From the NCBI RefSeq assembly GCF_001663775.1, contig NZ_KV467168.1, positions 1,152,095 through 1,216,094 on the forward strand: a stretch of 64,000 nucleotides of DNA, read 5' to 3'. Source of the stretch: Arthrobacter sp. B6. Its GTDB lineage: Bacteria; Actinomycetota; Actinomycetes; Actinomycetales; Micrococcaceae. A program made the position numbers and the translations under genes. The notes under the pieces are model-generated. The model ran no database searches, was not told where the DNA came from, and worked only from the letters and a program-made list of their open reading frames with translations. Shown here piece after piece: positions 8,515-17,693 of this stretch (positions are counted from its first letter, which is position 1; the number at the start of each line of letters is the position of its first letter).

Positions 8515-9009
8515 GTGTCGACCACCAACAGCGCGCCTGCAGCCTGGCTCACACAGGAAGCTTTTGACCGCCTGAAGGCAGAGCTGGACCACCTTTCCGG
8601 CGCTGGCCGGGCGGAAATTGTCCAGAAGATTGAAGCAGCCCGCCAGGAGGGTGACCTCAAGGAGAACGGCGGCTACCATGCTGCGAAGGAAGAACAGGGC
8701 AAGATCGAGGCACGCATCCGCCAGCTCACTGCGCTGTTGCGTGATGCCCATGTGGGGGAAGCTCCCGCCGACGACGGAATCGTCGAACCCGGCATGATTG
8801 TCGTTGCCAAGATCGCCGGTGACGAAGAGACGTTTCTGCTGGGCTCCCGCGAAATCGCAGGAGACTCCGACATTGACGTCTTCAGCGAAAAGTCACCGCT
8901 CGGTGCGGCGATCGTGGGCCACAAAGAGGGCGACACGCTGAGCTACACGGCACCGAACGGCAAAGACATCACCGTGGAGATCCTCTCGGCCAAGCCCTAC
9001 GCCGCGTAA
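8515..9009 (+). CDS. greA: Transcription elongation factor GreA
   Basis: GreA binds the RNA polymerase secondary channel and stimulates cleavage of backtracked RNA. The 164-aa protein has the N-terminal antiparallel coiled coil (about residues 10-75) with the acidic tip GDLKENGGYHAAKEEQ, and the C-terminal FKBP-like domain (IVVAKIAGDEETFLLGSRE through SPLGAAIVGHKEGD). The GTG at 8515 is preceded by AAGGAG at good spacing; an upstream ATG at 8494 would place the Shine-Dalgarno inside the gene. A terminator follows directly. Confidence 0.95.
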   Translation: MSTTNSAPAAWLTQEAFDRLKAELDHLSGAGRAEIVQKIEAARQEGDLKENGGYHAAKEEQGKIEARIRQLTALLRDAHVGEAPADDGIVEPGMIVVAKIAGDEETFLLGSREIAGDSDIDVFSEKSPLGAAIVGHKEGDTLSYTAPNGKDITVEILSAKPYAA

Positions 9010-9029
9010 GAAGTTTTATCCTCAGGAAG

Positions 9030-9062
9030 AGCCGGCCACCAGCAGGTGGCCGGCTCTTTTTT
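9030..9062 (+). terminator. Rho-independent terminator after greA
   Basis: The arms AGCCGGCCACC (9030-9040) and GGTGGCCGGCT (9045-9055) are an 11-bp perfect stem with a 4-nt loop, followed by a T-run. The rhomboid gene ends at 9064 on the other strand, so the structure probably serves both. Confidence 0.9.
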
Positions 9063-9063
9063 C

Positions 9064-9669
9064 TTAGATTCTGTCCCGCGGCCGCATCAGGAGGGCGGCA
9101 GCCACTCCACCCAGGGCCCCGCCCAGGTGCGCCTGCCAGGAAATGTACGCCGCAACGAAGGGCAGCACGCCGAGCAGGATACTGCCGTAGGCCATAAACA
9201 GCACGACGGCCAGCAGGATTTGGCCCCAGCTTTGATTGAAGAAACCCCGCACCAGCAGGAAAGCGAAGAGGCCAAAGACCAGTCCGGATGCGCCCACGGT
9301 CACACCGCCGTCGCCGATCAGCCACACTGCCACCCCGGAGCCCAGCCAACTGAAAGCCAGGGCCGTGAGGAAGACACGCAGCCCGGAAAGAAATACCAGG
9401 AACCCGAAGATTATCAACGGCAGGGTGTTCGAAAGCAGGTGGTTCAGGCTCGCGTGGAGCAGCGGGAAGGTGAAGATGTCCAGGAGCCCGTCCAGGCTCC
9501 GTGGCCGTAGGCCGAAAGTCCGGTTCAGCGAATGGAGGGTCAGCATGTTGACGATCTCGATGACAAAAAGGACGAGCACAAAACTGCCCACCACCAGAAG
9601 CCCGCCCTTGGCGCGGGAGGCGGTTGTTTCACGGCTCCGTGGCTTTCCGTCTCCCAGTGCATCCAGCAT
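9064..9669 (-). CDS. Rhomboid family intramembrane serine protease
   Basis: This 201-aa protein has six predicted membrane segments. The catalytic dyad is visible: S128 in GASG (126-129) and H181 in WQAHLGG. The HLLSN motif around residues 77-81 supplies the conserved His and Asn of the oxyanion region. Rhomboids cleave substrates within the membrane; the substrate here is unknown. The N-terminal 20 residues are polar and probably cytoplasmic. It lies 6 bp downstream of ilvA on the same strand and is likely co-transcribed with it. Confidence 0.9.
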   Translation of the reverse strand: MLDALGDGKPRSRETTASRAKGGLLVVGSFVLVLFVIEIVNMLTLHSLNRTFGLRPRSLDGLLDIFTFPLLHASLNHLLSNTLPLIIFGFLVFLSGLRVFLTALAFSWLGSGVAVWLIGDGGVTVGASGLVFGLFAFLLVRGFFNQSWGQILLAVVLFMAYGSILLGVLPFVAAYISWQAHLGGALGGVAAALLMRPRDRI

Positions 9670-9675
9670 GGCTGC

Positions 9676-10914
9676 CTAGTGCACCACGATGGGCTGGAAG
9701 CCCTCGGCCCGGAGTGCTCCGAGCACCTGCTCGCAGTGCTCATGTCCCTTGGTTTCAAGATTGACGGTGATGGACACGTCGCCCATGCTAATGGAACCGC
9801 CCACCCGAGTGTGGTCCAGCCCGGTCACGTTGGCGTCGTTCTCGGCAATGATCCGGGCGATGGTGGCCAATGAGCCAGGCCGGTCATCCAGCATCATCCG
9901 CACGGTCATGTATCGCCCGGCGGCGGACAGGCCGCGCTGGATCACCTTAAGCATCAGCATCGGATCGATGTTGCCGCCGGACAGGATCACTGCTGTGGTG
10001 CCCGGATTCTCGATCTTGCCGTCCATCAGTGCGGCAACGCCCACGGCCCCGGCGGGCTCCACCACCAGCTTGGCCCGTTCCAGCAGGAAGATCAGCGCAC
10101 GGGCCAGGGAATCCTCGCTGACCGTGACAACGTCATCCACAAGCTCGCGGATGATGCTGAACGGCAGCTGGCCTGGGCGGCCCACAGCGATGCCGTCGGC
10201 CATGGTGGAAACCCTTTTCAGCGGAACAAGGGCATCCGCGGCCAGCGACGGCGGGTACGCGGCCGCGTTCTCCGCCTGGACGCCGATGATACGGATGTCG
10301 CGGCCAAGTTCCCTTGCCCGCGCCTTTACGGCGACGGCCACGCCGGCCAGCAGGCCGCCCCCGCCGACTCCCATCAGGATAGTGTCCACGTCGGGGATCT
10401 GTTCGAGGATTTCCAGCCCCACTGTGCCCTGTCCGGCTACAACGTCCACGTTGTCGAACGGGTGGACAAAGACTGCGCCGGTCTCATTTGCGTAGCGCTG
10501 GGCTTCGGCGAGGGCTTCGTCCACATTGTGCCCGTGCAGGATTACTTCTGCGCCGTGGCTGCGGGTGGCGGCCAGCTTGGGCAGCGCGACACCAAGCGGC
10601 ATGTAGATGCGCGCCTTGATGCCCAGGCTCTTGGCCGCAACGGCAACCCCCTGCGCGTGGTTTCCGGCCGACGCAGCAACCACGCCCCGCTTCTTCTCTT
10701 CGTTGGAAAGCTTGGCCATGCGGACATAGGCACCGCGGACTTTGAAGGAGCCCGCACGCTGGAGGTTTTCGCACTTAAAGAAGACGTCGCCGCCCACCAT
10801 GCCGCCCAACGCCCGGGAAGATTCCACCGGGGTCCGCGTAATAATCCCTTCAAGCAGCTTCTGCGCCTCCAGGACATTGTCCAGCGTGATGGGCAGGCTA
10901 TTGAGGGTTTTCAC
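9676..10914 (-). CDS. ilvA: Threonine ammonia-lyase
   Basis: This PLP enzyme deaminates threonine to 2-oxobutyrate, the first step to isoleucine. In the 412-aa protein K58 in AGSFKVRGA forms the Schiff base, GVGGGGLLAG binds the PLP phosphate, and SGGN appears late in the catalytic domain. A single C-terminal ACT-like domain (about 330-410, starting MTVRMMLDDRPGSLATIA) is shorter than the double regulatory domain of E. coli IlvA. It matches the short ilvA of actinobacteria, so feedback control by isoleucine or valine may differ. It is 3 bp downstream of the AI-2E family permease gene and precedes the rhomboid gene. Confidence 0.93.
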   Translation of the reverse strand: MKTLNSLPITLDNVLEAQKLLEGIITRTPVESSRALGGMVGGDVFFKCENLQRAGSFKVRGAYVRMAKLSNEEKKRGVVAASAGNHAQGVAVAAKSLGIKARIYMPLGVALPKLAATRSHGAEVILHGHNVDEALAEAQRYANETGAVFVHPFDNVDVVAGQGTVGLEILEQIPDVDTILMGVGGGGLLAGVAVAVKARARELGRDIRIIGVQAENAAAYPPSLAADALVPLKRVSTMADGIAVGRPGQLPFSIIRELVDDVVTVSEDSLARALIFLLERAKLVVEPAGAVGVAALMDGKIENPGTTAVILSGGNIDPMLMLKVIQRGLSAAGRYMTVRMMLDDRPGSLATIARIIAENDANVTGLDHTRVGGSISMGDVSITVNLETKGHEHCEQVLGALRAEGFQPIVVH

Positions 10915-10917
10915 GAA

Positions 10918-12282
10918 CTAGTCTCCTTTAGGAAATTCGGCTGGGGCATCCGGGCCGGAATGACCGGCGGGAGTTCCCGTTGACTGTGCGGCGCCCTTGC
11001 CGCGGCCCCGGTTCGCACCGGGAAGGTAGACATCCTTGAAGGTAGTGTCTTGGCTGGATCCGGAGCCCCCGGGTACACCCGGGCTCGCCGCCGCCAGCAC
11101 TCCTTCATGTTCCCATGTTCTGGCAGCAATATATCGAATCGCCGAGTTTGCTACGGCCAGGATGGGCACGGAGAAGAGTGCGCCGGGGATGCCGGCGAGG
11201 TAGGAACCCGCTGCCACTGCCAGGATCACGGCCACCGGATGCAGGGCCACAGCCTTGCCCATGACGAGCGGCTGCAGGATATGGCTTTCCAGCTGCTGGA
11301 CCAGCAGCACGATCCCCAGCATGATCAGCGCGTTGACCCAGCCGTTGGCCACGAGGGCGAGGAGCACAGCCACAGCTCCGGTGACCAGGGCGCCGACAAT
11401 GGGGATGAAGGAGCCGATGAACACCAGCACACCCAGCGGAAGCGCCAGCGGAACCCCGATGATGGCGGCACCCACGCCGATTCCCACGGCGTCCACAAAA
11501 GCCACGAACATCTGGATGCGGGCGTAGTTGACCATGGATGCCCAGCCCTTGCGGCCGGCGCCGAAGGTGGCAGCGCGGGCATTCCTCGGCAGCAGCCGGA
11601 CCAGGAAAGCCCAGATCCGGTCACCTTCCAGGAGGAAAAAGATCAGGATGAACAACGCCAGGATAAGTCCCGCTGCAAAATGCCCCGCAGTGCTGCCGAA
11701 GGAGAGGGCGCCGCTCAGGATGCTGCTGCTGTTATTCTGCAGCGCGGCTGCTGCCTCCTCCAGATACTGGTCGATCTGGGCCGCTGTCAGGTGGAGCGGT
11801 CCTTCCGCCAGCCAGCCCTGGATCTGCTGGATTCCGGCCAGCGCCTCGCTCCACAGCTCGCTGAATCCCGCCACAAGCTGCCGCCCCACGAGCGCCAGGG
11901 CACCGCCGATGAGCCCGAGGAAGCCCAGGACAGTAATCGCCACGGCACCCCCATTGGGCACTCGCTGCGCCCTGAGCCAGCGTGTAATGGGGCTAAGCAG
12001 GCCGGCCAGCAGGGCGGCGACCATGACGGGGATCAGGAGGAAGCTGATCCGGCTGAGGAGCCAGATCAGCGCACTTCCCACCAAGAGGATTAGTCCCAGC
12101 CGCCAAGCCCATGATGCCGCGATGCGGACGCCGTAAGGGATGTCGCGGTCCAGATCACGGTCGGCCTGGACCCGCAGCGGAGGGGCACCGTCAGAACGCC
12201 CGGCCGGGTCGGCCGAGAACCTGCCTGCTGGCTTCGGGGTGGCGGGACGGTCGACCGGTTTGGCGTCCTCAGCTGGCGTCAT
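10918..12282 (-). CDS. AI-2E family transporter (PerM/UPF0118)
   Basis: This 454-aa membrane protein has a polar N-terminal region of about 50 residues, around eight hydrophobic segments and a charged, Gly/Pro-rich C-terminal tail of about 60 residues. The family signature GxxLxxP...GxxHLxP-like region is represented by PLVMGKAVALHPVAVILAVAAGSYLAGIPGALFSVP. Family members export small molecules or exchange ions; AI-2 transport itself has not been shown for most. It is the first gene of the permease-ilvA-rhomboid run. TAGGCT directly abuts the ATG, so the exact start is uncertain. Confidence 0.85.
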   Translation of the reverse strand: MTPAEDAKPVDRPATPKPAGRFSADPAGRSDGAPPLRVQADRDLDRDIPYGVRIAASWAWRLGLILLVGSALIWLLSRISFLLIPVMVAALLAGLLSPITRWLRAQRVPNGGAVAITVLGFLGLIGGALALVGRQLVAGFSELWSEALAGIQQIQGWLAEGPLHLTAAQIDQYLEEAAAALQNNSSSILSGALSFGSTAGHFAAGLILALFILIFFLLEGDRIWAFLVRLLPRNARAATFGAGRKGWASMVNYARIQMFVAFVDAVGIGVGAAIIGVPLALPLGVLVFIGSFIPIVGALVTGAVAVLLALVANGWVNALIMLGIVLLVQQLESHILQPLVMGKAVALHPVAVILAVAAGSYLAGIPGALFSVPILAVANSAIRYIAARTWEHEGVLAAASPGVPGGSGSSQDTTFKDVYLPGANRGRGKGAAQSTGTPAGHSGPDAPAEFPKGD

Positions 12283-12321
12283 AGCCTAATACTTCCCCAG
12301 CTGCGGGTTTATGGGAAACCG

Positions 12322-13281
12322 CTACCCGGCTTTTCCCAGCGTGGCATCGATTCCCCACGACATCGTGAAGCTCTCCCCTGGCGGAAGCCAGCGGAGCCCG
12401 TCCCCGGAGTTGAAGGCATTGGCAGGTCCAGTCATTGGCTCGATTGCAACCGCCCGCTCCCTGCCTGGAAAGGTCGTTGTGACAAATATATGGACGTACG
12501 TGCACGCTTCGTCCTGCCACAGGCTGACGCTGCGGCCGTCCGCGGCGGTCAGCGTATGGCGGCTCGTGCCGCCGTCGAACGTTATGTCTGTCAGGGCGAC
12601 GTCGAGGTCCAGGCTTCCCACGCGCCGGCCCCCGCGGAGGTCCGTGTCTCCACTGACGGGTTCGGAGCTCCGCGGAATCTTCCGCTCATCGGCGACAAGC
12701 CGGGTGCCAGCGGACACCGTCAGCAGCAGTTCGTCGAGGTTGGTGTCCCCAAGCCTCAGGTAAGGATGGGCGCCCAGGACAAAGGGGGCCGGCGCCTTGG
12801 AGTCGTTGGCCAGTGTTTGCCGGACCACGAGACCCAGGTCCTCGCCCAGCAGGTACTGCACCCGATGCCGCAGCAGGAAAGGGTAGCCATGCTGGGGGAA
12901 AACGGTCGCTTCCAGCGTCACGGAAAACTGTGATTCGTCCACCAGGCTGTAGGACGCGTTCCGGAGCAGTCCGTGGCTGGCGTTGTTGCGGGACACTTCG
13001 GTGATGTCCAGCTGCTGTTTCTTGCCATCGAGGTACCAGACGCCGTCTTCCACCCGGTTTGCCCAGGGTGCGAGGGTGATGCCTGCGGCCCCGGGAGAAA
13101 TCTCGGAATCGCCATAGGTCTCGGTGAGCTGCACGCCGTCCCGGGAGTAGAGGCGCAGGCCCGCCGCCAGCTCGGTCACGACGGCGAACGCATCCCCGCG
13201 CCGGAGCTCGTACTGCCGTCCGCTGGCGTAGCTCCGAAAGCCGGAGGGGACGCTGGTCCCCGGAAGGGAAGGTGAAGTCAT
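12322..13281 (-). CDS. Aldose 1-epimerase family protein (GalM-like)
   Basis: This 319-aa mutarotase-fold enzyme is predicted to interconvert alpha and beta anomers of galactose or a related sugar. Features include the N-terminal TLAPWANRVEDGVW, the catalytic-type HGLLRNASY, LGAHPYLRLGD, and the acid region near the C-terminus (VAIEPMTGPANAFNSGDGL). It is divergent from the galactose operon, which supports a role in supplying alpha-galactose to GalK. The ATG at 13281 has TACGGT (13294-13289) 7 nt upstream and no Shine-Dalgarno, so leaderless translation is likely. The frame is open further upstream, but into the divergent promoter. Confidence 0.9.
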   Translation of the reverse strand: MTSPSLPGTSVPSGFRSYASGRQYELRRGDAFAVVTELAAGLRLYSRDGVQLTETYGDSEISPGAAGITLAPWANRVEDGVWYLDGKKQQLDITEVSRNNASHGLLRNASYSLVDESQFSVTLEATVFPQHGYPFLLRHRVQYLLGEDLGLVVRQTLANDSKAPAPFVLGAHPYLRLGDTNLDELLLTVSAGTRLVADERKIPRSSEPVSGDTDLRGGRRVGSLDLDVALTDITFDGGTSRHTLTAADGRSVSLWQDEACTYVHIFVTTTFPGRERAVAIEPMTGPANAFNSGDGLRWLPPGESFTMSWGIDATLGKAG

Positions 13282-13315
13282 GGGCACCACCGTACATGGC
13301 GCGGCGCCAACAGTC

Positions 13316-13378
13316 CCACTGCCCACGCTTGTTGTCTTTTGTTTGAAACTATTCTTTTTTGATCTAAACGTGTAACAA
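13316..13378. promoter_or_regulatory. AT-rich control region of the galactose cluster
   Basis: In a GC-rich neighbourhood this stretch is strikingly AT-rich and contains two TTTGA-bearing tracts (about 13341 and 13357) plus TTGAAA and TAAACG elements about 16 bp apart. It lies between the divergent epimerase and deoR-type genes, so it probably holds the promoter and operator sites of the DeoR-family repressor. The operator limits are not determined. Confidence 0.5.
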
Positions 13379-13417
13379 TTGTGCTGGCACCAGGACCAGC
13401 GAGGCGGGAAGGAAAGC

Positions 13418-14296
13418 ATGCTCGCGGCACAACGGCAGCACGTGATCCTTCAGGAGGTCCACAGCGGGGGAACCGTACGGGTAACCGCCCTCGCCGCACT
13501 TTTGGACGTTTCGGAAATGACCATCCGCCGCGACATCGAGGCCCTGGACGCCGGCGGACTGGTTTTGCGGGTCCACGGCGGAGCAGCACGGACGGACAGC
13601 TTCAGCGCGCTCGAACCTGCGTTCGCGAGCAAGTCCACGCGCGAACAGCCCGCCAAGGCGGCCATCGCGGCAGCAGCGCTGAAACTGGTCCAGCCCGGGA
13701 TGACGCTGCTCGTTTCCGGGGGAACCACAACATTTGAACTGGCCAGGATCCTGCCCCGGAACTACGGTCTCACCGTGGCCACCAACTCGGTCATGGTAGC
13801 CAACTCGCTTGCGGCCACGGATACGGCCGGGGACACCGGCGGCATTCGGACGCTCGTGCTGGGCGGGGAGCGGACACCGTCCGAGGCCCTCGTCGGCCCC
13901 TTGACTGTCCAGGCCATCAGCACCATTGCCGCCGATCTTTGCTTTATGGGCGCCCACGGACTGGACGTCCGGGCCGGGGTTACCTCGCCCAACCTCCTCG
14001 AAGCCGAGGTGAACACCGCCATGGTCAGAGCATCTGCGCAGCTGGCGATCCTCGCGGACTCCAGCAAGCACGGGCTCGTCGGCCTGGCCCGAATATGCCC
14101 CCTGTCTGCGATCCACACACTGGTCACGGACAGCGGGATCCGCAAAGCCCCAGCCGGCGCCCTGACCGCCCTCCAACAAGCTGTCCCCGACATTCGTACG
14201 GCAAGGATTCCAGACAGCCCCCGCGGGCCTGCGGAATCAGCCAGCGCCTCCCCCTTGACACCCGGCCACCCCAGCCATCAGCAGCCAAAGGAATAA
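13418..14296 (+). CDS. DeoR family transcriptional regulator of galactose genes
   Basis: This 292-aa protein has an N-terminal winged helix (about residues 4-60) with the recognition segment LLDVSEMTIRRDIEAL and the DeoR signature ending RVHGGA. The C-terminal sugar-phosphate sensor domain contains VSGGTTTFELA and LADSSKHG. Such proteins usually repress sugar operons and release DNA on binding a phosphorylated sugar. Here galT follows after 4 bp, so the likely targets are this operon and the divergent epimerase. The ATG at 13418 has an AAGGAA Shine-Dalgarno; the open frame from 13379 adds residues with no homology. The last 30 residues are low complexity. Confidence 0.9.
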   Translation: MLAAQRQHVILQEVHSGGTVRVTALAALLDVSEMTIRRDIEALDAGGLVLRVHGGAARTDSFSALEPAFASKSTREQPAKAAIAAAALKLVQPGMTLLVSGGTTTFELARILPRNYGLTVATNSVMVANSLAATDTAGDTGGIRTLVLGGERTPSEALVGPLTVQAISTIAADLCFMGAHGLDVRAGVTSPNLLEAEVNTAMVRASAQLAILADSSKHGLVGLARICPLSAIHTLVTDSGIRKAPAGALTALQQAVPDIRTARIPDSPRGPAESASASPLTPGHPSHQQPKE

Positions 14297-14300
14297 CGCC

Positions 14301-15485
14301 ATGACAGGTACCACCAGCACGAACCTCGCCGACGGCCGGGAGCTGATCTATTTCGACGACACCGCAACGCCGAAGCCGCGCACCGCAGAAACCACCACGG
14401 ACCGTCGGCCCCTGCCGGAGCGCGGCGAGCCCGGCGAAGTACGGTTCGACGCCCTCACGGATGAATGGGTGGCCGTCGCAGCCCACCGGCAGTCACGCAC
14501 GCACCTGCCCCCTGCAGACCAGTGCCCCATCTGCCCCACCACACGGAACAACCCCTCCGAGATACCCGCGCCGGACTACGACGTTGTGGTGTTCGAAAAC
14601 CGCTTCCCATCACTGGGCCCGGCCCTGGGACCGGTACCGGCCGCCCCGGCATGGGGAACCACCGGCCCCGCGTACGGGCGCTGCGAAGTGGTGTCCTTCA
14701 CCCCGGATCACACGGGATCGTTCAGCGGACTGAGCGAAGCCCGGGCGCGCACGGTGGTGGAGGCATGGGCGCACCGCACGGAAGCTCTCAGTAAGCTGGC
14801 GGGAATCAAACAGGTTTTCCCGTTCGAGAACCGGGGTGCCGACATCGGCGTCACCCTCCACCACCCGCACGGGCAGATCTATGCCTACCCGTACGTCACG
14901 CCCAGGGCCGCGGTCCTGGGCGCCGCGGCACGGAAGTTCTACGATGGCTCCGGCGGGCGGCAGACCCTCACGGGGTCGCTGCTGCGGGCCGAAAGGGAGG
15001 ACGGGAGCCGGATGGTGATGGAGGGCGAAAACTTCAGCGCCTATGTGCCCTTCGCCGCCCGCTGGCCACTCGAGATCCACCTGGTGCCGCACCGGCAGGT
15101 ACCTGACCTCGCCGCGTTGAGCGGTGAGGAAAAGGACGAGCTGGCCCATGTTTATCTGGACCTCCTCAAACGGCTCGATGCCCTCTACCCCACGCCCACG
15201 CCCTACATCTCCGCGTGGCACCAGGCCCCCCTGGATGATCTTTTGCGCCCTGCCGGCTACCTGCATCTGCAGCTGACGTCCCCGCGCAGGGCTGCGGACA
15301 AGCTCAAATACCTGGCCGGATCGGAAGCCGCGATGGGCGCCTTCATCAACGACACCACTCCCGAAAGCGTTGCGGAACGGCTCCGTGCCGTTACCGTCCC
15401 GGCGTCTACGCCCTCCCCCGCCGCCACAACCCCACTCCCCTCTGCCGCCCCTCTGGGGGCCCTACCCGAAGGAGCCCACGCGTGA
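14301..15485 (+). CDS. galT: Galactose-1-phosphate uridylyltransferase
   Basis: GalT exchanges UMP between UDP-glucose and galactose-1-phosphate in the Leloir pathway. The 394-aa protein has the active-site HPHGQ at 188-192 (H190 is the uridylylated nucleophile) and a CPIC zinc pair at 75-78. The C-terminal half carries EIHLVPHRQ and HLQLTSPRR. It ends with about 35 low-complexity residues. Its stop codon overlaps the galK start by 4 bp (GTGA), indicating translational coupling. Confidence 0.95.
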   Translation: MTGTTSTNLADGRELIYFDDTATPKPRTAETTTDRRPLPERGEPGEVRFDALTDEWVAVAAHRQSRTHLPPADQCPICPTTRNNPSEIPAPDYDVVVFENRFPSLGPALGPVPAAPAWGTTGPAYGRCEVVSFTPDHTGSFSGLSEARARTVVEAWAHRTEALSKLAGIKQVFPFENRGADIGVTLHHPHGQIYAYPYVTPRAAVLGAAARKFYDGSGGRQTLTGSLLRAEREDGSRMVMEGENFSAYVPFAARWPLEIHLVPHRQVPDLAALSGEEKDELAHVYLDLLKRLDALYPTPTPYISAWHQAPLDDLLRPAGYLHLQLTSPRRAADKLKYLAGSEAAMGAFINDTTPESVAERLRAVTVPASTPSPAATTPLPSAAPLGALPEGAHA

Positions 15486-16669
15486 GCGCCGCACCTGACC
15501 CGCTGACCACACAGGCCCCGCGCAGCGCCGCGGACCTGGCCGCCCGCTTTGAGCGGGAGTTCGGCAGGCGTCCCGACGGCGTCTGGCAGGCGCCGGGCCG
15601 CGTCAACCTGATCGGCGAGCACACCGACTACAACGAGGGCTTTGTGCTTCCGTTCGCGATCGACAAGACCGCCCGGGTGGCCATTGGAGTCCGGACAGAC
15701 TCGGCCCTCCGGCTTCTTTCCACCTATGGGGACCAGGGCCTGGTCAGAGCGGATCTTGGCACGCTCGACGCCGCTTCCGCCAAGGGCTGGACTAAGTATC
15801 CGCTGGGCGTCATGTGGGCCCTGCAGCAAAGGGGCGTCACCGTTCCGGGCCTGGATCTGCTGCTCGATTCCAACGTTCCCCTCGGCGCGGGCCTCTCCTC
15901 GTCACACGCGATCGAGTGCGCTGTCATCTCCGCACTCAACGACCTGACGGGTGCCGGACTGGAGCCGGAAGAGATGGTCCTCGCCACACAGCGCGCTGAG
16001 AACGACTTCGTCGGCGCCCCCACGGGCATCATGGACCAGTCAGCCTCCCTGCGCGGTTCCAAGGGCCATGCCGTCTTCCTGGACTGCCGCGACCAGAGCG
16101 TCCAGTTGGTTCCTTTCGACGCCGACCAATCCGGGCTGGTGATGCTGGTAATCGACACCAAGGTCTCCCACTCTCATGCCGACGGCGGTTACGCCTCGCG
16201 CCGCGCGTCCTGCGAACTGGGCGCAGAGGTCCTGGGCGTCAAGGCACTCCGGGACGTCAGGGTGGAGGATCTGGAGGAAGCCGCCGGACTCCTGGACGAG
16301 GTCACCTACCGGCGGGTGCGCCACGTGGTGACCGAGAACGCCCGCGTGCTGCAGACCGTGGAGCTGCTGGCCAGCGAGGGCCCGGGTTCCATCGGCGCCC
16401 TGCTGGACGCCAGCCACGCCTCCATGCGCGATGATTTCGAGATCTCCTGCCCGGAACTCGACACGGCAGTGGCCTCTTCCCGCGCCAACGGGGCAATCGG
16501 CGCCCGGATGACCGGCGGCGGATTCGGCGGGGCGGCCATTGCCCTCACCCCGGTGGAGCTGGAGCAGCAGGTGCGTGCCGCCGTCGAACGCGCCTTTGCG
16601 GAGGCCGGGTACAAGGCTCCTGATATTTTCACCGTCACCCCTGCCGCCGGAGCGATGCGCCTTTCGTAG
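15482..16669 (+). CDS. galK: Galactokinase
   Basis: GalK phosphorylates alpha-D-galactose at C1 using ATP. The 395-aa GHMP kinase has the galactose signature GRVNLIGEHTDYNEGFVLP near residues 39-57, the ATP-binding PLGAGLSSSHAIE, the catalytic Asp in GIMDQSASL, and the C-terminal GGGFGGAAIAL motif. The length is normal. It starts at a GTG overlapping the galT stop and is the last gene of the operon. UDP-galactose 4-epimerase is not in the window. Confidence 0.95.
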   Translation: MSAAPDPLTTQAPRSAADLAARFEREFGRRPDGVWQAPGRVNLIGEHTDYNEGFVLPFAIDKTARVAIGVRTDSALRLLSTYGDQGLVRADLGTLDAASAKGWTKYPLGVMWALQQRGVTVPGLDLLLDSNVPLGAGLSSSHAIECAVISALNDLTGAGLEPEEMVLATQRAENDFVGAPTGIMDQSASLRGSKGHAVFLDCRDQSVQLVPFDADQSGLVMLVIDTKVSHSHADGGYASRRASCELGAEVLGVKALRDVRVEDLEEAAGLLDEVTYRRVRHVVTENARVLQTVELLASEGPGSIGALLDASHASMRDDFEISCPELDTAVASSRANGAIGARMTGGGFGGAAIALTPVELEQQVRAAVERAFAEAGYKAPDIFTVTPAAGAMRLS

Positions 16670-16688
16670 GGCCTTACCGACCAAAGCG

Positions 16689-16740
16689 AGAGGGTCCCCG
16701 CCGGTGCCAGATGCACACGGCGGGGACCCTCTCCTTTGTG
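16689..16740 (+). terminator. Terminator after galK
   Basis: Arms at 16689-16703 and 16718-16732 form a perfect 15-bp stem around a 14-nt loop, followed by a pyrimidine-rich tail containing CTTTG. The convergent gene ends at 16773, so it may work in both directions. Confidence 0.85.
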
Positions 16741-16772
16741 TTTATGTTCGACGGCGGACGCCGCCTGGGGCG

Positions 16773-17693
16773 CTAGTCGTCGCCCCGCAGGATGGCTAGC
16801 AGCCTGATGATTTCCACGTACAGCCAAACCAGCGTGACTGTCAGGCCGAACGCTGCCGTCCACGAGAAGCGCTGCGGAGCGCCGCTCTGGACACCCGCCT
16901 CGATGCTGGTGAAGTCCATGACCAACGAGAAGGCCGCGAGTCCAATGGCCAGGATGCCGATGACGACGCCGATAATGCCGCTGCGCAGCCCGAAGGGTTC
17001 CGTGGTCAGGCCCGTCAGCATCATGACGAGGTTCACGACGGAGAACAGGGCGTAGCCGACCAAGGCGATCATGAAGAACTTCATGGCCTTGGGGGTGGCG
17101 CGTACCTTGCCGCTCTTGAACAGGAGGAGCGTCACGGTGAAGACGGACAGCGTGCCGATGACAGCCTGGAGCCCCACGCCCGGGTACATGGTGTCCAGGA
17201 CGCGGGTGAGGCCGCCGAGGAAGAGCCCTTCAAGACCGGCGTAGGCGAGGATGAGCGCCGGCGACGGCTGCTTCTTGAAGGTGTTGACGAGGGCGAGCAC
17301 GAAGCCGCCCAAGGCGCCGACGATCATCAGCAGGGTTGCGAGGCCCATGCTGACGAACATTGTCACAGCGGCACCCACGAGCAGCACTCCGAGGCAGGCG
17401 GCTGTCTTGACGATGACGTCGTCGTACGTCATCCGGCCGGTGTCTGCGGGACCCGCTGCCGGCTGGTTGTACATCTGCTGGAGCTGCTCGTTGGTCATGT
17501 TCGGCTGGGCGTAACCGCCCTGGCCGTCCATCACCTGGCCGGGCGCGCGGCCGAACGACTGCTGTCCGTAAGGCTGGCCATAGGGCTGCTGGCCGAAGGG
17601 TGCCTGTCCATAGGGCCCCTGCGGGACAGGCGGCGCCTGCGTTGCTTCACGGAAATTCTTTCCGTTGAAGATCGGGTTTCCGCCAAGTGCCAT
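16773..17693 (-). CDS. Bax inhibitor-1/YccA family membrane protein
   Basis: This 306-aa protein has seven predicted membrane segments in the C-terminal 200 residues, ending FGLTVTLVWLYVEIIRLLAILRGDD, which is typical of the actinobacterial Bax1-I family. The N-terminal region (about residues 20-60) is a low-complexity Pro-Tyr-Gly-Gln tract with several YGQ repeats and should be disordered in the cytoplasm. The family includes calcium-leak channels; the function in actinobacteria is unproven. A GGAGG lies 9 nt before the ATG at 17693. Confidence 0.88.
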   Translation of the reverse strand: MALGGNPIFNGKNFREATQAPPVPQGPYGQAPFGQQPYGQPYGQQSFGRAPGQVMDGQGGYAQPNMTNEQLQQMYNQPAAGPADTGRMTYDDVIVKTAACLGVLLVGAAVTMFVSMGLATLLMIVGALGGFVLALVNTFKKQPSPALILAYAGLEGLFLGGLTRVLDTMYPGVGLQAVIGTLSVFTVTLLLFKSGKVRATPKAMKFFMIALVGYALFSVVNLVMMLTGLTTEPFGLRSGIIGVVIGILAIGLAAFSLVMDFTSIEAGVQSGAPQRFSWTAAFGLTVTLVWLYVEIIRLLAILRGDD

